Of a DNA stretch of 64,000 nt, positions 1-10,806 are shown piece by piece (positions within the stretch are counted from its first letter, which is position 1; each line of letters starts with the position of its first letter). Origin of the DNA: Conus ventricosus (Eukaryota > Mollusca > Gastropoda > Neogastropoda > Conidae); assembly GCA_018398815.1 (NCBI GenBank), contig CM031616.1, forward strand, positions 75,117,830-75,181,829, given 5' to 3'. Below the pieces are notes generated by a model, which was not told the DNA's origin, ran no database searches, and saw only the letters and a program-made list of their open reading frames with translations. A program made the translations under genes and the position numbers.

Positions 1-2868
1 CCTGTCCTAGCTGTAGACCTGACTTGCCGTCAACAAACCCCTGTCCTAGCTGTAGACCTGACTTGCCGTTAACTGACCTCTGTCCTAACTGTAGACCTGA
101 CTTGCCGTTAACAGACCCCTGTCCTAGCTGTAGACCTGACTTGCTGTCAACAGACCCCTGTCCTAGCTGTAGACCTGACTTGCCATCAATGGACCTCTGT
201 CCTAGCTGTAGACCCGACCCGCCATCAACAGACCCCTGTCCTAGCTGTAGACTGACTTGCCGTTAACAGACATCTGTCCTAACTGTAGACCTGACTTGCC
301 GTCTACGGACCTCTGTCCTAACTGTAGACCTGACTTGCTGTCAACAGACCCCTGTCCTAGCTGTAGACCTGACTTTCCGTCAACGGACCTCTGTCCTAGC
401 TGTAGACCTGACTTACCGTCAACAGACCCCTGTCCTAGCTGTAGACCTGACTTGCCGTTAACAGACCTCTGTCCTAACTGTAGACCTGACTTGCTGTCAA
501 CAGACCCCTGTCCTAGCTGTAGAACTGACTTGCCATCAACGGACCTCTGTCCTAGCTGTAGACCTGACTTGCTGTCAACAGACCCCTGTCCTAGCTGTAA
601 AACTGACTTGCCATCAACGGACCTCTGTCCTAGCTGTAGACCTGACTTGCTGTCAACAGACCCCTGTCCTAGCTGTAGAACTGACTTGCCATCAACGGAC
701 CTCTGTCCTAGCTGTAGACCTGACTTGCCGTCAACAGACCTCTGTCCTAGCTGTAGACCTGACTTGCCGTCAACGGACCTCTGTCCTAACTGTAGACCTG
801 ACTTGCCGTCAACAGACCCTGTCCTAGCTGTAGACCTGACTTGCCGTCAACAGACCCCTGTCCTAACTGTAGACCTGACTTGCCGTCAACAGACCCCTGT
901 CCTAGCTGTAGACCTGACTTGCCGTCAACGGACCTCTGTCCTAACTGTAGACATGACTTGCCGTCAACAGACCCTGTCTAGCTGTAGACCTGCCTTGCCG
1001 TCAACAGACCCCTGTCCTAGCTGTAGACCTGACTTGCCGTCAACAGACCCGTGTCCTAGCTGTAGACCTGACTTGCCGTCAACAGACCTCTGTCCTAACT
1101 GTAGACCTTACTTGCCGTCAACAGACCCCTGTCCTAGCTGTAGACCTGACTTGCATCAACAGACCCCTGTCCTAGCTGTAGACCTGACTTGCCGTCAACA
1201 GACCCGTGTCCTAGCTGTAGACCTGACTTGCCGTCAACAGACCCCTGTCCTAGCTGTAGACCTGACTTGCCGTCAACGGACCTCTGTCCTAACTGTAGAC
1301 CTGACTTGCCGTCAACAGACCCCTGTCCTAGCTGTAGACCTGACTTGCTGTCAACAGACCCCTGTCCTAGCTGTAGACCTGACTTGCCGTCAACAGACCC
1401 GTGTCCTAGCTGTAGACCTGACTTGCCATCAACAGACCCCTGTCCTAGCTGTAGACCTGACTTGCCGTCAACGGACCTCTGTCCTAACTGTAGACCTGAC
1501 TTGCCGTCAACAGACCCTGTCCTAGCTGTAGACATCACTTGTCAACAGACCCCTGTCCAAGCTGTAGACCTCACTTGTCAACAGACCCTTGCCCTAGCTG
1601 TGGATCTGATTTGTTGTCAACAGACCTTTGTCCTACTGTAGACCTCACTTGCTGTCAGCAGACCCCTGTCCTAGCTGTAGACCTGACTTGCCGTCAACAG
1701 ACATCTGTCCTAGCTGTAGACCTGACTTGCCGTCAACAGACCCTGTCCTAGCTGTGGACCTGATTTGTTGTCAACAGAGCTCTGTCCTAGCTGTAGACCT
1801 CACTTGTCAACAAACCCCTGTCCTAGCTGTAGCCCTCACTTGTCAACAGACCCCTGTCCTAGCTGTAGACATCACTTGTCAACAAATCCCTGTCCTAGCT
1901 GAAGACCTCACTTGTCAACAGACCTTGCCCTAGCTGTGGATCTGATTTGTTGTCAACAGACCCCTGTCCTATCTGTGGATCTGATTTGTTGTCAACAGAC
2001 CCCTGTCCTCGCTGTAGACCTCACTTGTCAACAGACCCCTGTCCTAGCTGTAAATCTGATTTGTTATCAACAGACCCCTGTCCTAGTTGTGGACCTGATT
2101 TCTTATCACCAGACCCATGTTTTAGCTGTGGACCTCACTTTTCAAAAGACCCCTGTCCTAGCTGTAAACCTGATTTGTTGTCAACAGACCCCTGTCCTAG
2201 CTGTAAACCTGATTTGTTGTCAACAGACCCCTGTCCTAGCTGTAAACCTGATCTGTTGTCAACAGACCCTGTCCTAGCTGTAGATCTAATTTGTTGTCAA
2301 CAGACCCCTGTCTAGCTGTAAACCTGATTTGTTTTCAACAGACCCCTGTCCTGGCTGTAAACCTGATTTTTAGTCAACAGACCCCTGTCCTAACTGTAGA
2401 CCTCACTTGTCAACAGACCCCTGTCCTAACTGTAGACCTCACTTGTCAACAGACCCCTGTCCTAACTGTAGACCTCACTTGTCAACAGACCCCTGTCCTA
2501 ACTGTAGACCTCACTTGTCAACAGACTCCTGTCCTAACTGTAGACCTCACTTGTCAACAGACCCCTGTCCTAGCTGTAGACCTCACTTGTCACAGACCCT
2601 GTCCTAGCTGTAGACCTCACTTGTCAACAGACCCCTGTCCTAGCTGTAGACCTCACTTGTCAACAGACCCCTGTCCTAGCTGTAGACCTCACTTGTCAAC
2701 AGACCCCTGTCCTAACTGTAGACCTCATTGTCAACAGACCCCTGTCCTAACTGTAGACCTCACTTGTCAACAGACCCCTGTCCTAACTGTAGACCTCACT
2801 TTGTCAACAGACCCCTGTCCTAGCTGTAGACCTCACTTGTCAACAGACCCTGACCTTAGAGGTAGACA
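1..2868. repeat. Minisatellite, 39-bp then 36-bp units
   Basis: Units read CCTGTCCTAGCTGTAGACC plus a variable second half. To about 1530 the period is 39 bp; later it is mostly 36 bp after loss of the CCG/CTG triplet. Both lengths are multiples of three, so long open frames appear by default, the longest 422 codons at 257-1525, with a Cys-Pro-Ser-Cys motif every 13 residues. Occasional 1-2 bp losses switch frames, which argues against a maintained protein. The array runs off the left edge. Confidence 0.95.
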
Positions 2869-2965
2869 ATAAGAATGTTTTTCTTCTCGTGCAGAGACAC
2901 CCCCACCCCCCCCACCCCCCGAGTGTGAGACCTTGCCGATGGTCTGTTCCACCACACTGTGCCTG
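2869..2965 (+). other. Unique spacer between two arrays, with acceptor-like site
   Basis: This short non-repeat stretch holds a good plus-strand 3' splice-site look-alike, TTTTTCTTCTCGTGCAG, ending at about 2895. After it, one frame reads a proline run followed by ECETLPMVCSTTLCLW and a stop. It could be a small exon, but no partner exon was found and the next array begins at once. Confidence 0.2.
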
Positions 2966-5900
2966 TGGTAGTAGGTCTGATTTGTTGTTGACTGGTTGTG
3001 TACATTGCTGATGTTGTGTTGGTGTGATCTGTTTTCACTGGACCTTTCATTGGTTGTGGACTAGCTGATGTTTGCGTTTTGGGCTGATCTGTTTTCGTTG
3101 GTTGTGGACATGGCTGATGTTATGTTGGTCTGATCTACTTTTGTTGGTTGTGGACATAGCTGATGTTGTGTTGGTCTGGTCTGTTTCACTGGACCTTTCG
3201 TTGGTTGTGGACATAGCTGATGTTGGGTTGGTCTGATCTACTTTCGTTGGTTGTGTACATAGCTGATGTTGTGTTGGTCTGATCTGCTTTAATTGGTTGT
3301 GGACATAGCTGATGTTGTGTTGGTCTGGTCTGTTTTTCGTTGGTTGTGGACATAGCTGATGTTGTGTTGGTCTGATCTACTTTAAATGGTTGTGGACATA
3401 GCTGATGTTGTGTTGGTCTGATCTGCTTAATTGGTTGTGGACATAGCTGATGTTGTGTTGGTCTGATCTACTTTCGTTGGTTGTGGACATAGCTGATGTG
3501 TGTTGGTCTGATCTGCTTTAATTGATTGTGGACATAGCTGATGTTGTGTTGGTCTGGTCTGTTTTCGTTGGTTGTGGACATAGCTGATGTTGTGTTGGTC
3601 TGATCTGTTTTCACTGGACCTTTCGTTGGTTGTCGACATAGCTGATGTTGTGTTGGTCTGGTCTGTTTTCGTTGGTTGTGGACATAGCTGATGTTGCGTT
3701 GGTCTGATCTGTTTTCACTGGACCTTTCGTGGTTGTGAACATAGCTGATGTTGCGTTGGTCTGATCTGTTTTCGTTGTTGTGGACATGGCTGATGTTATG
3801 TTGGTCTGATCTGCTTTTGTTGGTTGTGGACATAGCTGATGTTGTGTTGGTCTGGTCTGTTTTCACTGGACCTTTCGTTGGTTGTGGACATAGCTGATGT
3901 TGGGTTGGTCTGATCTGCTTTAATTGGTTGTGGACATAGCTGATGTTGGGTTGGTCTGATCTACTTTCGTTGGTTGTGTTCATAGCTGATGTTGTGGTGG
4001 TCTGATCTGCTTTAATTGGTTGTGGACATAGCTGATGTTGTGTTGGTCTGGTCTGTTTTCGTTGGTTGTGGACATAGCTGATGTTGTGTTGGTCTGATCT
4101 ACTTTAATTGGTTGTGGACATAGCTGATGTTGTGTTGGTCTAATCTGCTTTAATTGGTTGTGGACATAGCTGATGTTGTGTTGGTCTGATCTGCTTTAAT
4201 TGATTTTGGACATAGCTGATGTTGTGTTGGTCTGGTCTGTTTTCGTTGGTTGTGGACATAGCTGATGTTGTGTTGGTCTGATCTGTTTTCACTGGACCGT
4301 TCGTTGGTTGTGGACATAGCTGATGTTGCGTTGGTCTGATCTGTTTTCGTTGGTTGTGGACATGGCTGATGTTATGTTGGTCTGATCTGCTTTTGTTGGT
4401 TGTGGACATAGCTGATGTTGTGTTGGTCTGGTCTGTTTTCACTGGACCTTTCGTTGGTTGTGGACATAGCTGATGTTGCGTTGGTCTGATCTACTTTCGT
4501 TGGTTGTGTACATAGCTGATGTTGTGTTGGTCTGATCTGCTTTAATTGGTTGTGGACATAGCTGATGTTGTGTTGGTCTGGTCTGTTTTCGTTGGTTGTG
4601 GACATAGCTGATGTTGTGTTGGTCTGGTCTGTTTTCGTGGTTGTGGACATAGCTGATGTGTGTTGGTCTGATCTACTTTAATTGATTGTGGACATAGCTG
4701 ATGTTGTGTTGGTCTGATCTGCTTTAATTGGTTGTGGACATAGCTGATGTTGTGTTGGTCTGATCTGTTTTCACTGGACCTTTCGTTGGTTGTGGACATA
4801 GCTGATGTTGTGTTGGTCTGATCTGTTTTCACTGGACCTTTCGTGGTTGTGGACATAGCTGATGTTGTGTTGGTCTGGACTGTTTTCGTTGGTTGTGGAC
4901 ATGGCTGATGTTATGTTGGTCTGATCTGCTTTTGTTGGTTGTGGACATAGCTGATATTGTGTTGGTCTGGTCTGTTTTTGTTGGTTGTGGACATAGTTGA
5001 TGTTGTGTTGGTCTGATCTGTTTTCACTGGACCTTTCATTGGTTGTGGACATAGCTGATGTTGTGTTGGTCTGATCTGCTTTTGTTCATTGTGGACATAG
5101 CTTGATGTTGTATTGGTATGTTCTGTTTTCACTGGACCTTTCATTGGTTGTGGACATTGCTGATGTTGTATTGGTGTGATCTGTTTTCACTGGACCTTTC
5201 ATTGGTTGTGGACATTGCTGATGTTGTATTGGTGTGATCTGTTTTCACTGGACCTTTCATTGGTTGTGTCATAGCTGATGTTGTATTGGTTGTGTCTGTT
5301 TTCACTGGACCTTTCATTGGTTGTGGACATAGCTGATGTTGTATTGGTGTGATCTGTTTTCACTGGACCTTTCATTGGTTGTGGACATAGTGATGTTGTA
5401 TTGGTGTGATCTGTTTTCACTGGACCTTTCATTGGTTGTGGACATAGCTGATGTTGTATTGGTGTGATCTGTTTTCACTGGACCTTTCATTGGTTGTGGA
5501 CATAGCTGATGTTGTATATAGTGTGATCTGTTTTCACTGGACCTTTCATTGGTTGTGGACATAGCTGATGTGTGTTTTTGTGATCTGTTTTCACTGGACC
5601 TTTCATTGGTTGTGGACATAGCTGATGTTGTATGGTGTGTTCTGTTTCACTGGACCTTTCATTGGTTGTGGAATAGCTGATGTTGTATTGTGTGATCTGT
5701 TTTCACTGGACCTTTCATTGGTTTGTGGACATAGCTGATGTTGTATTGGTGTGATCTGTTGTCACTGGACCTTTCATGGTTGTGGACATAGCTGATGGAC
5801 AGATGTTGCATTGGTGTGATCTGTTTTCACTGGACCTTTCATTGGTTGTGGACATAGCTGATGTTTGTATTGGTGTGATCTGTTTTCACTGGACCTTTCA

Positions 5901-7035
5901 TTGGTTGTGGACATAGCTGATGTTGTATTGGTGTGATCTGTTTTCACTGGACCTTTCATTGGTTGTGGACATAGCTGATGTTGTATTGGTGTGATCTGTT
6001 TTCACTGGACCTTTCATTGGTTTGGACATAGCTGATGTTGTATTGGTGTGATCTGTTTTCACTGGACCTTTCATTGGTTGTGGACATAGCTGATGTTGTA
6101 TTGGTGTGATCTGTTTTCACTGGACCTTTCATTGGTTGTGGACATAGCTGATGTTGTATTGGTGTGATCTGTTTTCACTGGACCTTTCATGGTTGTGGAC
6201 ATAGCTGATTGTTGTATTGGTGTGATCTGTTTTCACTGGACCTTTCACTGGTTGTGGACATAGCTGTGTTGTATTGGTGTGATTGTTTTTCACTGGGCCT
6301 TTCATTGGTTGTGGACATAGCTGATGTTGTATTGGTGTGTTCTGGTTTTTTACTGGACCCTTTTATTGGGGTTTTGGACATAGCTGATGTTGTATTGGTG
6401 TGTTCTGTTTCACTGGACCTTTCATTGGTTGTGGACATAGCTGATGTTGTATTGGTGTGTTCTGTTTTCACTGGACCTTTCATTGGGGTTTTGGACATAG
6501 CTGATGTTGTATGGTGTGTTTTTGTTTTCACGGACCTTTCATTGGTTGTGGACTTTGCTGATGTTGTATTGGTGGTGTTTGTTTTCACTGGACCTTTCAT
6601 TGGTTGTGGACATAGCTGATGTTGTATTGGTGTGTTCTGTTTTCACTGGACCTTTCATTGGTTGTGGACATAGCTGATGTTGCATTGGTGTGATCTGTTT
6701 TCACTGGACCTTTCATTGGTTGTGGACATAGCTGATGTTGTATTGGTGTGATCTGTTTTCACTGGACCTTTCATTGGTTGTGGACATAGCTGATGTTTTA
6801 TTGGTGGGGATCTGTTTTCACTGGACCTTTCATTGGTTGTGGACATAGCTGATGTTGTATTGGTGTGATCTGTTTTCACTGGACCTTTCATTGGTTGTGG
6901 ACATAGCTGATGTTGTATTGGTGTTTATCTGTTTTCACTGGACCTTATCATTGGTTGTGGACATAGCTGATGTTGTATTGGTGTGTTCTGTTTTCACTGG
7001 ACCTTTCATTGGTGTGGACATAGCTGATGTTGATG
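2965..7035. repeat. Minisatellite, 46/58-bp units
   Basis: The core is TGGACATAGCTGATGTTG followed by TTGGTCTGATCTG. About half the units add a 12-bp block (TTCACTGGACCT), giving 58 bp instead of 46. In the left part the two lengths are mixed; from about 5100 the 58-bp form is nearly uniform, with GTATTGGTGTG replacing GTGTTGGTCTG. Minus-strand open frames with STTNERSSENRS repeats are a by-product of the array. Confidence 0.95.
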
Positions 7036-7059
7036 TTTACACCCCAACCTGGCACTGTG

Positions 7060-8240
7060 CCAGAACTTCTTATCAGATTGATCCGCTTTTCACCAGACCT
7101 TGTCTTTACATTGCACATGATTGATTTCATTGTTGTTTACGTCAGACCTTATCTTTACATTGCACATGATTGATTTCATGGTTGTTTACGTCAGACCTTA
7201 TCTTTACATTGCACATGATTGATTTCGTTGTTGTTTACGTCAGACCTTGTCTTTACATTGCACATGATTGATTTTATTGTTGTTTACGTCAGACCTTATC
7301 TTTACATTGCACATGATTGATTTCATTGTTGTTTACGTCAGACCTTATCTTTACATTGCACATGATTGATTTCATTGTTGTTTACGTCAGACCTTATCTT
7401 TACATTGCACATGACTGATTTCATTGTTGTTTACGTCAGACCTTATCTTTACATTGCACATGATTGATTTCATTGTTGTTTACGTCAGACCTTATCTTTA
7501 CATTGCACATGATTGATTTCATTGTTGTTTATGTCAGACCTTATCTTTACATTGCACATGATTGATTTCATTGTTGTTTACGTCAGACCTTATCTTTACA
7601 TTGCACATGATTGATTCATTGTTGTTTACGTCAGACTTATCTTTACATTGCACATGATTGATTTCATTGTTGTTTACGTCAGACTTTGTCTTTTCATTGC
7701 ACACAGGACTGATTTTGTTGTCGTTGTATGCACCCGACCTTGTCTTTTTCATTGCACACATGACTGATTTTTTGTTTATATCAGACCTTATCTTTACATT
7801 GCACATGACTGATTTTATTGTTGTTTACGTCAGACCTTGTCTTTTCATTCCACAGACGACTGATTTTCTTGTTGTTTACGTCCACCTTGTCTTTTCATTG
7901 CACATGAATGATTTGATTGTTGTTTACGTCAGACCTTGGTCTTTTCATTGCACACATGACTGATTTTATTGTTGTTTACGTCAGACCTTGTCTTTTCAGT
8001 GAACACATGACTGATTTTGTTGTTGTCTACTTCAGGCCTTGTCTTTTCATTCCACACATGACTGATTTTGATGTTGTTTTCACCAACCTTGTCTTTTCAT
8101 TGCACACATGACTGATTTGATGTTGTTTTCACCATACCTTGTCTTTTCATTGCACACATGACTGATTTGATGTTGTTTTCCTTACCTTGTCTTTTCATTG
8201 CACACAAAGACTGATTTTCTTGTTTACGTCAGACCTTGCC
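7060..8240. repeat. Minisatellite, about 49-bp units
   Basis: The unit is TGATTTCATTGTTGTTTACG followed by TCAGACCTTATCTTTACATTGCACATGAT (written in two parts). The first dozen units are nearly identical; from about 7680 they diverge (CTTTTCATTGCACACATGACTG). Each unit contains TTGTTGTTTACGTCAG, a weak acceptor look-alike on the plus strand. Confidence 0.93.
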
Positions 8241-8281
8241 TTTGATCGTGTGCTCCAACCAGTATTGCTGTGTTATTTCCA

Positions 8282-8399
8282 GGGGCCTCGCCATTTTTAA
8301 GTTTATTTTATCGAGGGGAGTCCCTGTTGAATGACGGGGACGGCCATGGTGGCCTTCACCGTGCTCTACAACGTCATCACGGGCGCTGAGACGCTGACA
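8282..8399 (+). CDS. Candidate internal exon of an unidentified gene
   Basis: A plus-strand acceptor (GTGTTATTTCCAG) ends at 8281, and a possible donor (ACAG|GTTCTT) follows 8399. The frame starting GLAIFKFILSRGVPVE runs into a stop at 8328-8330. If one A is missing from the A run there, it would continue into the frame that reads MTGTAMVAFTVLYNVITGAE. That second part is hydrophobic and could be a membrane segment, and its codons are GC-rich like real exons nearby. I do not recognise the family. The stop and the weak donor keep confidence low; the pieces are described as seen and not joined as fact. Confidence 0.35.
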
Positions 8400-8550
8400 G
8401 GTTCTTTCTCTCCCCCCTCCCCCCCCAATCCATCTCATCTTCCTTCCCTCCTTCCTCGCTTCCTTCCTTCCATCTTCATTTCCTTCCCTGCAACTGTCGT
8501 TTCTTCCCTCCTTTCTCATTTCTTCCCTTGTGTGTGTGTGTGTGTGTGAT
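8400..8550. repeat. Pyrimidine-rich tract and short TG run
   Basis: A C/T-rich tract (TTCCTTCC motifs) is followed by a (TG)n run at about 8529-8548. No gene is visible. Confidence 0.8.
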
Positions 8551-8551
8551 T

Positions 8552-8760
8552 ATTATTATCATTATTATGAATACTTGTATAGCGCCTATCCTCGGTTAGA
8601 GACCAAGCTCTAAGCGCTTTAAAATCCACACTCGTGTACAAAACGGGCTGCCTCCCTGGGTAGTGCTGACCGAAGAGCTGCTACCTGGCACTTCATTCAG
8701 TCGTTTCCCGTGTCATCCAGTCAATATCGTCCAGTGTCGTTCACTCAATGTCCTTACCTC
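8552..8760. repeat. Interspersed repeat with AGCGC-box ends
   Basis: Starting from an ATT-rich tract it reads CTTGTATAGCGCCTATCC and then CTAAGCGCTTTAAAATCC. This pairing of a 'tatagcgc' box and an 'aagcgcttt' box is a motif I associate with dispersed short repeats in marine invertebrate genomes. It looks like a SINE/MITE or LINE tail; family and exact ends are not resolved. Confidence 0.5.
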
Positions 8761-8900
8761 CTTCATTCCATTCAATTTCTCTCGCAGGGTGCATGCTACG
8801 TGTAACGTGTCATCCATAACAACGATCAAACTGGCCTTCTCTTCCGAAAGATGGTGATGGGATTTTATGTGTGTGCAAGATGTTATACGTGCGTTCACAC

Positions 8901-9000
8901 NNNNNNNNNNNNNNNNNNNNNNNNNNNNNNNNNNNNNNNNNNNNNNNNNNNNNNNNNNNNNNNNNNNNNNNNNNNNNNNNNNNNNNNNNNNNNNNNNNNN
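8901..9000. other. Assembly gap (100 N)
   Basis: Exactly 100 N bases, a typical placeholder for a scaffold join of unknown size. The order and distance of sequence on either side, including the missing 3' exons of the bZIP gene, should not be trusted across it. Confidence 1.
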
Positions 9001-9812
9001 CTCCCCCCCCCCTTCTCTTCTCCCCGTACAAACTAAAACATCTGAAATGACAACGACGACATTAATGACGACGACACGTCGTTCTTCTTGTGATGACGTA
9101 ATGCGACAGTACCAGTTGAACCTGACATGACACGGGGGTATCTATATCGCTCTTAGGGCACGGTTTGAAAACGAACGGCCCCGAGTCTTCAGCCTGTGAC
9201 GCTCTGTCCAATTTAGCACCTTAGTGTTCGTTCACTGTGAGCTCGATCATGTGCACGCTGTGCTTTGGGGGGCGTACACTCCGCTGGTAAAGTTCAGTCG
9301 GTATTCCGTTCGCCTCTTCTTCTTCTTTTTTTTTTTTTTTTTTTTAAATTTAAACTGCTTTTAAACTACTTACGACTTCGTACGTCTTTTCAACCAACTT
9401 GCGGTAAAAAAACCTATCATTCGTTTGGGGTGGTAAAACACGATTAAAAGTACAATCTAAACTGTGTGCCAGGTGAGGAGTATCTGAAGTAATGGAGAAG
9501 GATCACGAGGTTTCCGGACAAGCCCCCCACCCCCCCACTCTGGTCTGGTACATTCCTGCCCAAAAAAAAAAAAAGATAAAAAGAATAATTAAAAATCAAA
9601 AGTTTTGAGGATGGGGTAAAACCCCCACCAGATACGGACAGAATTTTTGCTGTCGGAAAATATGCCTCATCCGTCGCAAAAAATTACCGTGACGACGCGT
9701 TCATTTCCATTATAGAAAAGATATTTGCAGGTTACATTGTACGTCAACTGTCGCATAAAGTATAACGGTTTGGATTAAAGAATTGTGGGCCTTTTTTCTT
9801 TTTCAGATTGTG

Positions 9813-9815
<3 letters not shown>
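9001..9815. other. Non-coding stretch, no gene seen
   Basis: Probably downstream intron of the minus-strand bZIP gene. It holds homopolymer runs (T at about 9327-9345, A at about 9561-9572) and a TGACGTAA half-CRE near 9092. The leucine-zipper exon expected after the basic-region exon was looked for on the minus strand and not found. Confidence 0.6.
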
Positions 9816-9817
<2 letters not shown>

Positions 9818-9849
<32 letters not shown>

Positions 9850-9990
9850 GTTGTGTGGTAAGTGTATGGTGTGTGTGTTTTGTTGGCGTGTGTGTGCGCG
9901 CGCGCGTGTGTGTGGTGTGCTTTTTAGTCTGTCTGTGTGTATGTGCGCGCGCGCACGCGCGCGCGCGTGTGTGTTGCATGTGCGTGCGCG
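9818..9990. repeat. TG microsatellite with CG blocks
   Basis: A (TG)n run is followed by mixed alternating GT/GC blocks. It is alternating purine-pyrimidine throughout and lies in the intron just downstream of the bZIP basic-region exon. Confidence 0.9.
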
Positions 9991-10041
9991 CGCGTTGTTT
10001 AGTTTACTTTTCTTTAGTGTTTCAGTGCCTATATTACATAC

Positions 10042-10149
10042 CTTAGACAGAACCTCTTCAGTATCTTTCTGCTTCTGCCGAAACCTCTGAGCGGCCAGCC
10101 TGTTCTGTTCCTGGCGTTTAGTGTGTCTCTCCCTCTCCTCTGCCGTCAT
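10042..10149 (-). CDS. bZIP basic-region exon, ATF3/FOS type
   Basis: The exon encodes 36 residues beginning MTAEERERHTKRQ and containing the DNA-contact core EQNRLAAQRFRQKQK, then the first zipper leucine (DTEEVLSK). It lies between an acceptor, TTTTGTTGTTTCAG, and an ideal donor, AAG|GTATGT. Length is exactly 108 nt in phase 0, ending right after the LSK; from memory, the basic-region exon of FOS and ATF3 genes has this size and boundary. The product would be a nuclear dimeric activator or repressor binding AP-1/CRE sites. The core N-x-x-A-A-x-x-F-R departs from the usual A-A-x-C/S-R and has some likeness to ATF4 and yeast AP-1 types, so ATF3, FOS and ATF4-like remain open. The rest of the zipper is not in view. 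Confidence 0.8.
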
Positions 10150-10339
10150 CTGAAACAACAAAACAACAAGTTTAAAAACTACAGCACTGGTTTACACGAC
10201 TTCAAGGGCACTTTACAGCTTTGGGATTCTCTGTAGTTCATAGTTCCGGGTGTGTTGTTTCTCATACAGATGTTATAGCTTTCAGATATGGTGTACAAAC
10301 TGAAATAAGCTGATCACACGCATTATGTGCCGGCGCGCC

Positions 10340-10380
10340 ACGGCGCCAGCGCGCGCGCGCGCGCGCGCGCGCGCGCGCGC

Positions 10381-10424
<44 letters not shown>

Positions 10425-10455
10425 TGCGTGCGAGCGCGCGCGCGCCCGCACACTC
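10340..10455. repeat. Compound (CG)n-(TG)n microsatellite
   Basis: A run of pure alternating CG of about 34 bp (10347-10380) runs directly into about 40 bp of TG, then a second mixed CG block. It lies in the intron between the two bZIP exons. Long CG dinucleotide runs are rare in animal genomes. Confidence 0.95.
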
Positions 10456-10613
10456 ACACATAGGCGCGCACAATATTAAAATGTCCAGGATACAATTTTT
10501 CTACGACTCATTTGGGCCACGCGAGACAGCAACCGAAAACTTTGTTTTGCAACACGGACAAGAATAAACATGAACAGTTAGCAAGTATTCTTAGTTAGCG
10601 ATCTGACAAATGA

Positions 10614-10614
<1 letters not shown>

Positions 10615-10655
<41 letters not shown>
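10615..10655. repeat. CA microsatellite
   Basis: A (CA)n run of about 19 units in the bZIP intron, followed by a poly-C tract at about 10760-10776. Confidence 0.95.
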
Positions 10656-10656
<1 letters not shown>

Positions 10657-10806
10657 AGATCCCCCATAAAGAAGCAAAAACGAAAAGCCCAACCCGATCA
10701 CAAACATAACGAATAAACAAATACTACACCCCCTCCACCTCCCGCATCTACTTCCCTCCACCCCCCCCCCCCCCCTCCCATACTCCCACCCGATCCATCC
10801 ACTGAC

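Noticed and set aside
1134..1538. Minus-strand open frame in the first array (SVDGKSGLQLGQ repeats)
   Set aside because: Shadow of the 39-bp minisatellite; the opposite strand is open for the same trivial reason.
3427..5619. Minus-strand frames rich in Asn/Thr/Ser (STTNERSSENRS)
   Set aside because: Direct product of the 46/58-bp repeat; frames switch with each small indel.
1..8240. CRISPR array
   Set aside because: Units are contiguous tandem repeats without unique spacers, in an animal genome.
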